From assembly GCA_046328115.1 (NCBI GenBank), contig JAXLXE010000001.1, positions 1,984,001-2,048,000 on the forward strand: a stretch of 64,000 nt of DNA, written 5' to 3'. This DNA is from JAXLXE01 sp046328115. Lineage in GTDB: Bacteria > Chloroflexota > UBA6077 > JACCZL01. The number at the start of each line of letters is the position of its first letter. Within the stretch, counting starts at the first letter, position 1. Positions 25,132-33,998 of this stretch are shown here, in pieces. The notes under the pieces were generated by a model. The model worked only from the letters and a program-made list of their open reading frames with translations. It was not told the DNA's origin and ran no database searches. The translations under genes and the position numbers were made by a program.

Positions 25132-25377
25132 TCAATGATCGCGGCTGGGCGGAGCCATCCGTGAAGCGATCGCTCCACCAATGAGAAACACCGCCGACAT
25201 GATCAACGCGACGACAACGGGGTACAGCGCGGCGATCTCATGGTCGTGCTGGGTCACTTCATCCCCAACCGCCCGTACAAACAGCAGAACCTCTCCGATC
25301 ACGATGATCAGGACCGCCACGATGACCAGCAAGATGAGCGGCGCGACGATGGCGAAGATGACGTTTGCTCGACTCAT
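25132..25377 (-). CDS. Small two-helix membrane protein of unknown function
   Basis: An 81-residue protein with two hydrophobic segments, IFAIVAPLILLVIVAVLIIV (about 7-26) and VVVALIMSAVFLIGGAIAS (about 54-72), joined by a short acidic, His-containing loop (DEVTQHDHEIAALYP). It lies 160 bases upstream of coxB on the same strand. Small subunits are common around caa3 oxidase genes, so an accessory role is possible, but I recognise no family. Confidence 0.6.
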   Translation of the reverse strand: MSRANVIFAIVAPLILLVIVAVLIIVIGEVLLFVRAVGDEVTQHDHEIAALYPVVVALIMSAVFLIGGAIASRMAPPSRDH

Positions 25378-25429
25378 GCGATTCCCTAACTAAGCTCCTC
25401 GTGACGGGCCGGGGCGCGCCGCTCCCGGG

Positions 25430-25768
25430 CTAGCGAAGGCCAATTTTGCCATGCGGCAGTCCGTCTTTCCAGTCCGTGCCGTCCTCCACCATCCACTCGG
25501 ATTGGATCAGCGCCGCGCGACGGGCGCGGAGCCGGGACAAGCGTAGCCAGAGCAAGATGGAGCCCACGACCCCCGCTCCTACGGCGACGGCAGCGGCTAC
25601 GGTCGGCAGCGCGTTCATCGCGAGCTGGAACCAGATGTTGACCGGCGTGGGATCATGCAGATAGATGACGACGCCGGTGACCACCTTGAACACAACGAAC
25701 ATCCCGACCAGTGTCCACAGGGCAGCGCGCTCTTCCCGGCTCACGCGGCTAGTGTACTCCAAGTGCAC
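25430..25768 (-). CDS. Small membrane protein of unknown function
   Basis: A protein of about 112 residues from GTG 25768; a longer reading to 25918 would overlap the divergent gene at 25835. Two membrane segments, LWTLVGMFVVFKVVTGVVIY and VAAAVAVGAGVVGSILLWLRL, are followed by a basic Arg-rich stretch (RLSRLRARRAAL) and a soluble tail. No family is recognised. It is upstream of and co-directional with the 81-residue membrane protein and the oxidase operon. Confidence 0.5.
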   Translation of the reverse strand: MHLEYTSRVSREERAALWTLVGMFVVFKVVTGVVIYLHDPTPVNIWFQLAMNALPTVAAAVAVGAGVVGSILLWLRLSRLRARRAALIQSEWMVEDGTDWKDGLPHGKIGLR

Positions 25769-25834
25769 CCGTGATTCGCGTGGCGGCTGCCGCCCCGTGT
25801 CACAATAGCTCGTGGCTACGGCCGCGATTCGCCC

Positions 25835-26128
25835 ATGAGCTCCACCATGCACTCCAGTTCCAACGACACGACCTCCGCCGACCGCGTCTACCGACATGTC
25901 GCTCACGTCGTCTATCAACGCATGGCTTTCGCCAGCTTTGTCATCTGGACTGCGGGAACGTTCCTCATGTTCATCACGTTTGCGGCCGGCAACCCCCGCC
26001 CCATCCCGTCCGCGGTGATGTCCATGCTCGTCCCAGTCATTCCGGCCACGGCGCTGTGGCTGTTCTATCGCCCACTGGCCGGCTTCCTCGCGCAGCGCCA
26101 GCTTCGGCAGTCGCCGCCCGATGGTTGA
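25835..26128 (+). CDS. Small membrane protein of unknown function, coupled to obgE
   Basis: A 97-residue protein with two hydrophobic segments (FASFVIWTAGTFLMFITFAAG and SMLVPVIPATALWLFYRPLAG) after a polar Ser/Thr-rich N-terminus. Its stop lies inside the obgE start region (8-base overlap), so the two are probably co-translated. No family is recognised. Confidence 0.55.
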   Translation: MSSTMHSSSNDTTSADRVYRHVAHVVYQRMAFASFVIWTAGTFLMFITFAAGNPRPIPSAVMSMLVPVIPATALWLFYRPLAGFLAQRQLRQSPPDG

Positions 26129-27407
26129 GTGGAACCCACCGGCTCAGAACGAGCTCGACGTCGCGCTGATTGAGGTAGCCGCGGGGGACGGCGGGAACGG
26201 TGCCTTGAGCTTCCGCCGGGAGAAATTCGTTCCCAGGGGCGGGCCAGACGGCGGTGATGGCGGACGCGGGGGCAGCGTGTACGTCCGGGCAGACCCCAGC
26301 GTGAGCACGCTCCTAGAGTTCTCCCACCGACGACAGTTCAGAGCCGGGCGCGGTGGGCACGGGGCGGGAGCCAAAAAGCACGGCAAGAAAGGCGAAGACG
26401 TCTACGTCAACGTGCCGGCGGGGACGATCGTCCTGGACGAGCAGGGCGTGCTGGCGGATCTCACGGCCAACGGTGACGAGGTGATGGTAGCGCGCGGCGG
26501 CCGTGGCGGGCTGGGCAACGTGCACTTCGCCACCAGCACCAACCAGACGCCGCGGGTGGCCCAGAAGGGGGAACCGGGCGAGAGCCGGCGGGTGCTGCTG
26601 GAGCTGAAGTCCATCGCGGACGTGGGGCTGGTGGGCTACCCGAACGTGGGCAAGTCCAGCCTCCTGGCGGCGCTAACCGCCGCCACGCCAAAGATCGGTG
26701 ACTATGCATTCACCACGCTGACGCCCAACCTGGGCGTGACCGAGCGGGGCGACCTGACCATGATCCTGGCGGACATTCCGGGGCTGATCCGCGAGGCGCA
26801 TCGCGGCGTGGGGCTGGGACACCAGTTCTTGCGGCACGTGGAGCGAGCGCGGGTGTTGCTGCACGTGCTTGACGCCTCGCAGCCCAATCCCGCCCAGGCA
26901 TACCGCGACGTACGGATGGAGCTGGAGCTCTACAACCCGGCGCTGGCGGAAAAACCAGAGGTCGTAGCGCTGAACAAGATTGACGAGCCCGGCGCGCGCG
27001 ATCAGGTGGATCAGCTCGCCGCCGAGCTCAGCAGCGTGGCGGTGGGGAGGCGCGTGGTAGCGGTCTCAGCGCTGACCGGTCAGGGGATGGAAGGGCTGGT
27101 GGAGGTATTGTTCCAGACACTGGCGGAGCTGCCGAAACCTGACCCCACCGCGACGGAGCAGAAGAAAGTGTACCGGCTGGAGCCGCTCGACGAGGGTTTC
27201 AGCATAGACCAGCGCGACGGGGCATACCACGTCCGTGGACGGAGGGTGGAGCGCGCCGTGGCAATGACGGATCTCACCAATCCGGACGCGGTGGACCTGC
27301 TGCAGCGGACGCTGGACCGGCTGGGGGTGCTGAGCGCGCTGACCGCGGCGGGCTGCGGCTCGGGCGACACGGTGTTCATCGGCGGGACGGAGCTCGAGTG
27401 GGAGTGA
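26121..27407 (+). CDS. obgE: GTPase Obg/CgtA
   Basis: Ribosome-associated GTPase involved in 50S assembly and stress control. It has 428 residues in the canonical three-domain order: Gly-rich Obg fold (1-160; FRREKFVPRGGPDGGDGGRG), G domain (P-loop GYPNVGKSS, switch DIPGLIREAH, NKID for base recognition) and a C-terminal OCT domain (about 345-425). It overlaps the upstream small membrane gene by 8 bases and nadD by 10. Confidence 0.96.
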   Translation: MVEWNPPAQNELDVALIEVAAGDGGNGALSFRREKFVPRGGPDGGDGGRGGSVYVRADPSVSTLLEFSHRRQFRAGRGGHGAGAKKHGKKGEDVYVNVPAGTIVLDEQGVLADLTANGDEVMVARGGRGGLGNVHFATSTNQTPRVAQKGEPGESRRVLLELKSIADVGLVGYPNVGKSSLLAALTAATPKIGDYAFTTLTPNLGVTERGDLTMILADIPGLIREAHRGVGLGHQFLRHVERARVLLHVLDASQPNPAQAYRDVRMELELYNPALAEKPEVVALNKIDEPGARDQVDQLAAELSSVAVGRRVVAVSALTGQGMEGLVEVLFQTLAELPKPDPTATEQKKVYRLEPLDEGFSIDQRDGAYHVRGRRVERAVAMTDLTNPDAVDLLQRTLDRLGVLSALTAAGCGSGDTVFIGGTELEWE

Positions 27408-28048
27408 GCGTCCCACCGGAAGCACGCCTGGGCCCGGTTCGTCGGGTGGGGGTGCTTGGCGGCACGTTTGACCCGCCACATCTGGGGCACCTGGCGGCGG
27501 CACAGGAGGCGCTGGAGCTGCTGGGGCTGGAATCCGTGCTGTTCGTACCTGCGCGGCAGAATCCGCTCAAGGACGCCGCTGCCACGGCCAGCGAGCATCG
27601 AGTCAGGATGACCGAACTGGCGATCGCCGGCGATCCGCGCTTCGTGCTGTCGCTGGCTGACATCGAACGCCCCGGGCCGTCCTACACGGTGGATCTGCTG
27701 GCAGCACTGGCCGAGGTGCACGGTGAAGGTACTGAGCTGGTGTTCGTGGTAGGGACGGACTCGCTGGTAGATCTGCATCGCTGGCGCGAGCCGTCACGGC
27801 TTCTCCGCCTTGCGTCCATCGCGGCGATCAGCCGGCCACACCATCCGGCGCCCCGGCTCGCTTTCCTGGAGACGCGGGTACCTGGCGCGGCAAAACGCAT
27901 CACGGTGGTGGAGACGCCCGGCGTGGCGCTGTCATCCACGGAGCTCCGGGCGCGGCTAGCGCAAGGAAGGTCGGTGCGCTACCTGGTGCCGGACCCGGTG
28001 GAGCGCTACATCCGCGAGCAGCGCCTGTACGGGACTGGGCGAAAGTAG
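27398..28048 (+). CDS. nadD: Nicotinate-nucleotide adenylyltransferase
   Basis: Adenylates nicotinate mononucleotide to deamido-NAD. It has 216 residues, the usual size. The nucleotidyltransferase motif GTFDPPHLGHLAAA and the C-terminal SSTELRARLA (ISSTxxR form) are intact; FVPARQNPLKD and VVGTDSLVDLHRWREP are NadD landmarks. The start overlaps the obgE end, the common obgE-nadD order. Confidence 0.95.
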   Translation: MGVSVPPEARLGPVRRVGVLGGTFDPPHLGHLAAAQEALELLGLESVLFVPARQNPLKDAAATASEHRVRMTELAIAGDPRFVLSLADIERPGPSYTVDLLAALAEVHGEGTELVFVVGTDSLVDLHRWREPSRLLRLASIAAISRPHHPAPRLAFLETRVPGAAKRITVVETPGVALSSTELRARLAQGRSVRYLVPDPVERYIREQRLYGTGRK

Positions 28049-28061
28049 CCCCAGATAGCAA

Positions 28062-28087
28062 AGGGGGCGGTCGTGCGACCGCCCCCT
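28062..28087. terminator. Bidirectional terminator between nadD and the LivK-like gene
   Basis: A near-perfect hairpin: AGGGGGCGGTCG (28062-28073) with CGACCGCCCCCT (28076-28087), effective loop about four bases. It sits in the 60-base convergent gap. On the minus strand it is followed by TTTGC, on the plus strand by GCTTCT. Confidence 0.7.
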
Positions 28088-28108
28088 GCTTCTGAGGTCC
28101 TCAGGGCC

Positions 28109-29326
28109 TTAGGAGCCCAGGATGACCGCGTTGTCGTCGTCGAACTTGCCATTGACCACCTGGCGGCCGGACATGCCGGTGAGGGTAGTGTCACCGTTCG
28201 CGTCGATGGACCAGGTGCCCAGGATACCGGTGAAGTTCTGCGTGCCGAAGACGGCGTCGCGGACAGCGGCGCGATCCTTGGCGCCGGCCCGGTTGATCGC
28301 GTCGAGCGCCAGCTTGGCCGCCTCGTAGCCGTAGGAGGCGTATGCCTCCGGCTCGGAGCCAAACTTGGCCTTGTACGCCTGGTACCACGTGGCACCAGCG
28401 CCAGTAAGCTGCTTGGCAGCGATGCCACCGAAGGTGATGTACACGCCGTCCGCGGCCTCGCCGGCGTCCTTGATGAACGCCTCCTCGTAGATGCCGTCGG
28501 GGCCCATGATCATGACGTTCGGCCCAAGCACGGTCCGCAGGTCCTTGACCAGCTTGCCCGCGTTGTTCTGGGTGATACCGCCGTAGTACACGAGGTCCGG
28601 CGCGGCGCCGCGGATCTTGGTGGCGAGGGCACGGTAGTCGGACGCCTTGGAGTCAATGCCCTCAGGGCCGCCCACGACGTTAAGACCAATTTGCTGGGCT
28701 GCCTGCTGGAACACCACGGCAAGACCGTGGCCGTAGAGCTCGGTGTCATCCAGGATGTAGACCTTGTTGGCGCCGAGCGACTTGGCCCAGTTTGCGCCCA
28801 CGGAGCCCTGGATGTCGTCTGCCGGGACAACCCGGGCGTAGTTGGCCTTGCCGCTGGGCTGGTACACGCCGGGCTCGTTTGGCTCGCCCTTGCCAGGCTT
28901 GGTCAGGCCCGGGTACGTGTTCGCCGGGCTGATCATGACCAGGTTGGCCACGTTGAGGATGGGGATGGCGACCTTGGCGGCGCCCGAGTTGAAGGTGCCC
29001 AGGTAGACCATGACATCCGCGTCTGCCACGGCCTTGTTGGCGTTCTCCGCCTCTTTGCCCGCGTCCCACGCGCCGCGCGCGGGGGTGGCGTCGTCCATGT
29101 CCTCGTAGACAATGGAGAAGCCGCCGGCGCTGTTGCCGGCCTCTTCCAGGGCCATCTTGATCGAGTTCACGATGGTGTCAGTCTGACCCTTGCTGCTGCC
29201 CGTGCGCGGCAGCGAGGAGACGATCTTGATCGTCTGCCCCTGGGCCATCACAGCGGGTGCAAGCACACCCGCGGCAATCACCACTGCCGCCGCAAGAGCG
29301 GCGAAACGCGCTGCTCCGCTCCTCAC
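28109..29326 (-). CDS. Branched-chain amino acid type (LivK-like) ABC substrate-binding protein
   Basis: A 405-residue periplasmic-binding-fold type I protein. GGAGGTGA seven bases before the GTG at 29326 decides the start; earlier in-frame codons would place the signal sequence internally. The signal peptide runs FAALAAAVVIAAGVLAPAVMA to about residue 30. The mature part shows TIKIVSSLPRTGSSKGQ, DADVMVYLGTFNSGAAKVAIP and VYILDDTELYGHGLA, standard for Leu/Ile/Val-type receptors. No livHMGF genes are next to it, so it is an orphan receptor here; the ligand is unknown. Confidence 0.9.
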   Translation of the reverse strand: MRSGAARFAALAAAVVIAAGVLAPAVMAQGQTIKIVSSLPRTGSSKGQTDTIVNSIKMALEEAGNSAGGFSIVYEDMDDATPARGAWDAGKEAENANKAVADADVMVYLGTFNSGAAKVAIPILNVANLVMISPANTYPGLTKPGKGEPNEPGVYQPSGKANYARVVPADDIQGSVGANWAKSLGANKVYILDDTELYGHGLAVVFQQAAQQIGLNVVGGPEGIDSKASDYRALATKIRGAAPDLVYYGGITQNNAGKLVKDLRTVLGPNVMIMGPDGIYEEAFIKDAGEAADGVYITFGGIAAKQLTGAGATWYQAYKAKFGSEPEAYASYGYEAAKLALDAINRAGAKDRAAVRDAVFGTQNFTGILGTWSIDANGDTTLTGMSGRQVVNGKFDDDNAVILGS

Positions 29327-29516
29327 TAGCGTCACCTCCAACATACGGCTCACCGAAATGATCCGGGCGTCAGTCGCCACGGACCTACCGTACCTTGCTG
29401 TAACCAACGTCGAACGCGTCTCGCGGTCGCGCATCGGTCACGGCGTGGCCGATGATGCGGCAGGGCGCACCATCTGTCAAGAGCCCAGGTGCACGGAAAT
29501 GCACAGGCTCCAATGG

Positions 29517-30254
29517 TCAGCTGTGTGCTTCGAGTACGGCGACCAGCGCATCCGCGTCCAGCGCAACGCCGGGTCCGTGGCTGGACAGCGCGCCGCCCTC
29601 GGCACGGAACCACCTTGCACCCCGGGCAAGGGCGCCGCTGGGAGCGGGAGTGAGCACCCGGGTTCGACCGGGCGTGGTAGCGACAACGATGACAACATCC
29701 GTCGCCTCAGCAACCGAGAGACCGAGGAGGCCCGGTCCCAGGCGCGCAGCTGGCTGTCCAACGATGCTGACCCCACCGCACACGCCGATCAGCTCTGACG
29801 GCCAGCCACTGAGCGCGGACGGCGGGTCTCCTTCCGTGAGTAGCGCCACGCGCGGCCAGCGTGGGCGCTGGGCCGCTCGTAGCGCAACCCGATCAATCCG
29901 GCTGCGAGTCTCAACGAGCAGGCGCCTCGCCGCGGGGCTGCACCCCACGGCATCCCCCACGGTCTTGATGGTCCAGAGCGCTTCGCCAAGCGTCATCGGG
30001 TTGAGCACGTAGACACCCGCCCGCGTCTGCCTGGCACGGAGCTCCCGACGCAACGCGGTGGGTGCGACCGTCTCGCCGTGACTCGGTCCCGGCAGAAACA
30101 CAATATCCGGACGCGCGTCGGCAATGGCGGCCGGATCTGGGGCGGGCAGAATCGGGGTCAGGTCAAGGGCGCGGAGGATGTCGGTGGCGCCGCCGTCCAG
30201 CGAGACGATCCGCACGGCGGCGCCAGACCGCTCTACCAGCCCCGCGTGATCCAC
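29517..30254 (-). CDS. BtuF-like (cobalamin/siderophore-type) binding-domain protein without signal peptide
   Basis: A 245-residue protein resembling the TroA/BtuF superfamily: IVSLDGGATDILRALDLTPI near the N-terminus, ARPDIVFLPGPSH, VYVLNPMTLGEALWTIKTVG and RVALLTE follow the usual order of the two lobes joined by a long helix. No signal peptide or lipobox is present, so it may be cytoplasmic. The GTG at 30254 lies inside the upstream hydrolase gene (22-base overlap); GTG 30215 is an alternative start. Its ligand is unknown; cobalamin-like binding is inferred from the family only. Confidence 0.65.
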   Translation of the reverse strand: MDHAGLVERSGAAVRIVSLDGGATDILRALDLTPILPAPDPAAIADARPDIVFLPGPSHGETVAPTALRRELRARQTRAGVYVLNPMTLGEALWTIKTVGDAVGCSPAARRLLVETRSRIDRVALRAAQRPRWPRVALLTEGDPPSALSGWPSELIGVCGGVSIVGQPAARLGPGLLGLSVAEATDVVIVVATTPGRTRVLTPAPSGALARGARWFRAEGGALSSHGPGVALDADALVAVLEAHS

Positions 30255-30844
30255 TCCTGCAGGTGCGGCTTCTCGTTGCCGATGGTGGTGGACTTGCCGT
30301 GGCCGGGATACACCGTGGTCTCATCTGCCAGCGTGAACAGGCGCGACCGCAGACTCTCGATGATCGTGGGGAACGTGGCTGACGTGCTCTTGCCCGGACC
30401 GCCTGGGAACAGGGTGTCGCCCGTGAAGACCAGATTGCCAATGGTGAAGCAGGTGCTTCCGGGCGTGTGCCCGGGAGTGTGGTGCGCCTTCAAGGAGCCG
30501 CTGCCAAAGCTCAGAACCTGACCGTGCTCTATGGTGAAATCTGGCCGCGACTTCAGCATGCCGCCGTCACCTGTGCCGATGCCCGCGGGCGCGCCGACAA
30601 GGCGCTTGAGGTCGTCCAGCCGATCATGGTGGTCATTGTGGCCGTGGGTGATGATGATGCCCTTGACGGCCGTGCCCTTTACCTCGGCGGCGATGGTGTC
30701 TGGCTCCCAGCCCGCGTCGATGATGTATCCCTCACGGGTCGTGGGATCCCGCACAACGTAGACCACATTCTCGAATGTGCCCACCGGCAAGACCTTGAGC
30801 TCGAAGTCGTCACCGTTCGCGGTAATGCGCTGCCACTCAGCCAT
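30233..30844 (-). CDS. Metallo-beta-lactamase-fold hydrolase (glyoxalase II-like)
   Basis: A 203-residue hydrolase with a complete dinuclear-metal set: THGHNDHHD (HxHxDH), AHHTPGHTPGS, TGDTLFPGG and the C-terminal YPGHG. It resembles hydroxyacylglutathione hydrolase-like and sulfur-metabolism MBL proteins; the substrate is unknown. The ATG at 30844 starts MAEWQ, with AGGA nine bases upstream. The gene lies downstream of a terminator that ends the helicase gene and overlaps the BtuF-like gene. Confidence 0.85.
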   Translation of the reverse strand: MAEWQRITANGDDFELKVLPVGTFENVVYVVRDPTTREGYIIDAGWEPDTIAAEVKGTAVKGIIITHGHNDHHDRLDDLKRLVGAPAGIGTGDGGMLKSRPDFTIEHGQVLSFGSGSLKAHHTPGHTPGSTCFTIGNLVFTGDTLFPGGPGKSTSATFPTIIESLRSRLFTLADETTVYPGHGKSTTIGNEKPHLQEWITRGW

Positions 30845-30862
30845 GACGATCATCCTAAGAAC

Positions 30863-30887
30863 AAAAGTGCGGGCCCAGGGCCCGCAC
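30863..30887 (-). terminator. Rho-independent terminator after the DEAD-box helicase gene
   Basis: On the minus strand a stem of GTGCGGGCCC (30867-30876) and GGGCCCGCAC (30878-30887) is followed by TTTTGTTCTT (T-run at 30863-30866). It lies 33 bases after the helicase stop. Confidence 0.75.
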
Positions 30888-30920
30888 GAATCATAGCGCC
30901 GGTCAGAGGCCGGCCCGGCG

Positions 30921-32075
30921 TCAGCCGTAGATGGACAGGCGGCCGGCGCGGAGCGCGCCGTTGGCAACCTTCTTGATGGCGGCAAACGCGTCCATGTCCC
31001 ACTCGGAGACAAACGTGATCGCGGTGCCGGCTCGACCCATACGCCCCGTGCGGCCCACGCGGTGCACGTAGGACTCGGTCTCCTCGGGTATGTCGTAGTT
31101 GATGACGTGGGTGACCTCAGGAATGTCCAGACCTCGCGCGGCCACGTTGGTGGCGACCAGCAGGGTAAGCTCGCCGCTGCGGAACTTCGCCAGCACCTTC
31201 TCCCGCTGGCGCTGCGCGATGTTGCCGTGCAGCGCTTCCACGGGGATTCCACGACGGTTGAGGCGCTTGGTCACCGCGTCCACCGCCACCTGGGTGCGGC
31301 AGAAGATGATGGCGCGCTCCGGCTCGTGCTCGCGGAGGACGCACTCCAGACCATCGATCTTGTCCTGCTGGGCCACCTCGTAGTAGACCTGGTCCACCTC
31401 CACCACCGCGTTCTGGGTGGGCGATGCCTCAACCGAGACGGGATGGTGCATGTGGCGGCGCGACAGGATGTGCACGATGCGCGGCATGGTGGCGGAGAAA
31501 AGGGCGGTCTGCCTGCGGCGTGGCATGGTGCGAAGGATCCGCTCCACATCTGGCATGAAACCCATGTCCAGCATGCGATCAGCCTCATCCAGCACGACGA
31601 ACCGCACGCGCTCGAAACTGAGCGTGCGCCGGCGGAGATGGTCTAGCACTCGGCCGGGCGTGCCCACGACAACCTGGGCGCCGTCGCGGATCATGGCGGT
31701 CTGGCGAGCAAGCGCGGCACCACCATAGACGGGTGCAACCTCGATGCCACGGTAGCGCGCCAGCGCGGCGAGCTGCTCAGTGATCTGGCTGGCGAGCTCG
31801 CGGGTGGGGGCAAGTACGACCGCCTGGACAAACGGAAGCTCGGGGTCAACCAGCTCCGCGATGGGGATGCCGAACGCTGCCGTCTTACCCGTGCCGGTCT
31901 GAGCCTGGCCCATCACGTCCTGGCCGTCCAGGAGGAGGGGGATTGCCTTTGCCTGAATAGGAGTGGGACTCGCGAAGCCGAGCTCCGTGATCGCCCGGCC
32001 TACTTCTGCTGATAGCTCAATGTCACCAAATGTCGCGGGAGAATCGTGTCCTAACTCAACTGCCTCTACTGCCAT
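30921..32075 (-). CDS. DEAD-box ATP-dependent RNA helicase
   Basis: A 384-residue two-domain helicase that unwinds RNA. The motifs run in order: Q motif (FASPTPIQAKAIP), motif I AQTGTGKT, Ia PTRELA, Ib TPGR, II DEAD (VLDEADRMLDMG), III SAT, IV IIFCRT, V ARGLDIP and VI HRVGRTGR. There is no long C-terminal extension, so it is a minimal member (RhlE/CshA-like core). I chose ATG 32075, with GCAGG just before it; ATG 32093 would add six residues. A stem-loop (GGGGAC/GTCCCC, 32120-32150) lies in its 5' leader, as is common for cold- or RNA-regulated helicase genes. Confidence 0.93.
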   Translation of the reverse strand: MAVEAVELGHDSPATFGDIELSAEVGRAITELGFASPTPIQAKAIPLLLDGQDVMGQAQTGTGKTAAFGIPIAELVDPELPFVQAVVLAPTRELASQITEQLAALARYRGIEVAPVYGGAALARQTAMIRDGAQVVVGTPGRVLDHLRRRTLSFERVRFVVLDEADRMLDMGFMPDVERILRTMPRRRQTALFSATMPRIVHILSRRHMHHPVSVEASPTQNAVVEVDQVYYEVAQQDKIDGLECVLREHEPERAIIFCRTQVAVDAVTKRLNRRGIPVEALHGNIAQRQREKVLAKFRSGELTLLVATNVAARGLDIPEVTHVINYDIPEETESYVHRVGRTGRMGRAGTAITFVSEWDMDAFAAIKKVANGALRAGRLSIYG

Positions 32076-32119
32076 AGACCTGCTTTCCAACATCACCACA
32101 CGCGCATGGCAACAAGAAA

Positions 32120-32150
32120 GGGGACCCCGGCGCCAACTGGCCGTGTCCCC
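32120..32150 (-). promoter_or_regulatory. Stem-loop in the helicase 5' leader
   Basis: GGGGAC (32120-32125) pairs with GTCCCC (32145-32150), with an inner CGGC/GCCG pair at 32128-32131 and 32140-32143. It lies 45 bases upstream of the helicase ATG in the 297-base divergent gap (32076-32372). The rest of that gap is comparatively AT-rich and holds no open gene. Confidence 0.35.
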
Positions 32151-32372
32151 TCGATGCCACTTTGAACCGAAGCGCTTAGACCCAACGTTTTCGCGCTACA
32201 ACTATACGAACTTGCGCTCCCTGGTGGCGATAAGTGGTCAGTGCCCGATGTACACACCGGGAGATTCGCCTCCAGTTGGCTCGCCGTAATCGCTGAAATA
32301 CCGTCCACCGAATCCCGCGATATTGTGATAAGGGAACGGTCACGCGGCGAGACAGGGGACGGCGAGAGACAG

Positions 32373-33998
32373 ATGGAGCAAAGGAATTCCGGGGCATTGA
32401 AGCGACTGCCGGTTGGGGCGGCCACGGGGGCAGCGGCCGCCGTGTGCATGCTGGGAGCGCAAGCCGTACTGCGGCTTGCGACGGGGGTCATCTCGCTGCC
32501 GGAGCTCATCGGTGAGGCCATGTTCGGCCAGATGCCGGCGGCGCTGTTCTCGGCGATTCTGGACCTGATGCAACGCACGGCGAAACCCACGCTGTGGGCG
32601 GGGGTGCTCCTCGGGCAGATCGTGGTGGGCGCGCTGTTGGGGATGTGGTTCACACGGCGCGGCGGGGGCTGGCCTTCGGCACTGCAGGTGGCGGTATTGG
32701 CGTGGCTCGCGACTGGGTCCTTCGTCCTGCCGGTGCTGGGCGTGGGACTCTTCGGGAGCGGGACGAAGGCAGGCGCCGTGGTGGTGGGCTCGCAGTTGTT
32801 GATGTGCTGTCTGGTGTACGGCACGGCGCTGGCCGTCTTGAACCGGTTGACGAACCCGGCGGGTGCCCAAAGCGGGCGCCGGGCCGCGCTCGGTCAGATC
32901 GCCGCGGCCGGGGCAGCGCTGATCGGCGTCGGAGTCGCCTGGCGCTGGCTGATGGCGGAGCGCGCGCCTGAGTCCATCGTGACCCCCGGAGCCGCACCAC
33001 CTCCAGCACCACAGACCGCCGTCTCGATCGGCCCGCGGAGACCGCCGTCGGTAGACGCGCCGGCCGTACCGTTGTCGGTGCTGCCCAACGCCGCGGCCGC
33101 GGCCCCGTTCGACCAGCGGGGGTTAGGGCCTGAAGTAATGACCGCGGCCGACTTCTACACGGTATCAAAGAACTTTCTGGATCCGACCGTTGAATCAGGG
33201 TCGTGGACGTTGACCATCGATGGACTGGTGGAGCGGCCGCTCAAGCTCTCGTTGGCCGACCTGGCGCGATTCAAGAGCCACAGCGACTACTACACGCTGC
33301 AGTGCATCAGCAATCTGATCGGCGGCGATCAGTGGGGCAACGCTCACTGGAGCGGGGTTCGGCTGGTGACGGCGTTGGCGGAGGCCGGGCTGAAGCCAGG
33401 CGTACGCAAGCTGATCTTCCACGCGGCGGACGACTACACCGACAGCGTAACGCTGGACACCGCGCTAAGGGCGGACGCCCTGCTGGCGTACGAGATGAAC
33501 GGCGAGCCGCTGACCCGCGAGCACGGCGCTCCCGCAAGGCTGCTGATCCCCGGAATCTACGGGATGAAGAATGTGAAGTGGGTGACTCGGATCGAGGCGG
33601 TGAACTTTGACTACAAGGGCTACTGGATGCAGCGGGGGTGGAGCGACCTGGCGGCGTACCAGACCGCGTCACGCATCGACACGCCGCGGACCCGCCAGAA
33701 CGTGCCGCCCGGCGAGGTGACATTCAGCGGCGTGGCGTTTGCCGGCCACCGAGGGATTGATCGGGTGGAAGTCAGCGTGGACGGCGGTACGTCCTGGCAG
33801 GACGCCACCGTGAAGCCGCCGCTATCGAGCAATGCCTGGAACCTCTGGGCTCTGAGCACCCGGATCGAGGCACCGGGATCGTACACGGTGAAAGTGCGAG
33901 CCACGGACGGCGATGGACAGGTCCAGACGGACCTGGCGCACGAGCCGCTGCCCTCAGGCGCCACGGGCTACCACACGATCATCATTCGGGTGGGCTGA
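32373..33998 (+). CDS. Membrane-anchored molybdopterin-dependent oxidoreductase (sulfite oxidase family)
   Basis: A 541-residue protein with about five membrane helices in the first ~225 residues, a Pro/Ala-rich linker, then a sulfite-oxidase-type molybdenum domain. The Mo-ligating Cys is in YTLQCISNLIGGDQWGNAHW, with the usual GG and W residues. LLIPGIYGMKNVKWVTRIE is the classic substrate/cofactor loop. The last ~110 residues form the Ig-like dimerisation domain (VEVSVDGGTSWQDA). I used ATG 32373, preceded by GAGAG; the frame stays open upstream to 32241. It probably acts outside the membrane on an oxo-anion or sulfoxide; no heme domain is present. modA follows. Confidence 0.9.
   Translation: MEQRNSGALKRLPVGAATGAAAAVCMLGAQAVLRLATGVISLPELIGEAMFGQMPAALFSAILDLMQRTAKPTLWAGVLLGQIVVGALLGMWFTRRGGGWPSALQVAVLAWLATGSFVLPVLGVGLFGSGTKAGAVVVGSQLLMCCLVYGTALAVLNRLTNPAGAQSGRRAALGQIAAAGAALIGVGVAWRWLMAERAPESIVTPGAAPPPAPQTAVSIGPRRPPSVDAPAVPLSVLPNAAAAAPFDQRGLGPEVMTAADFYTVSKNFLDPTVESGSWTLTIDGLVERPLKLSLADLARFKSHSDYYTLQCISNLIGGDQWGNAHWSGVRLVTALAEAGLKPGVRKLIFHAADDYTDSVTLDTALRADALLAYEMNGEPLTREHGAPARLLIPGIYGMKNVKWVTRIEAVNFDYKGYWMQRGWSDLAAYQTASRIDTPRTRQNVPPGEVTFSGVAFAGHRGIDRVEVSVDGGTSWQDATVKPPLSSNAWNLWALSTRIEAPGSYTVKVRATDGDGQVQTDLAHEPLPSGATGYHTIIIRVG

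Noticed and set aside
30233..31252. A single 339-codon frame joining helicase-antiphase sequence to the MBL hydrolase
   Set aside because: The first ~135 codons are an alternative frame inside the helicase gene; a terminator and a proper start at 30844 separate the hydrolase.
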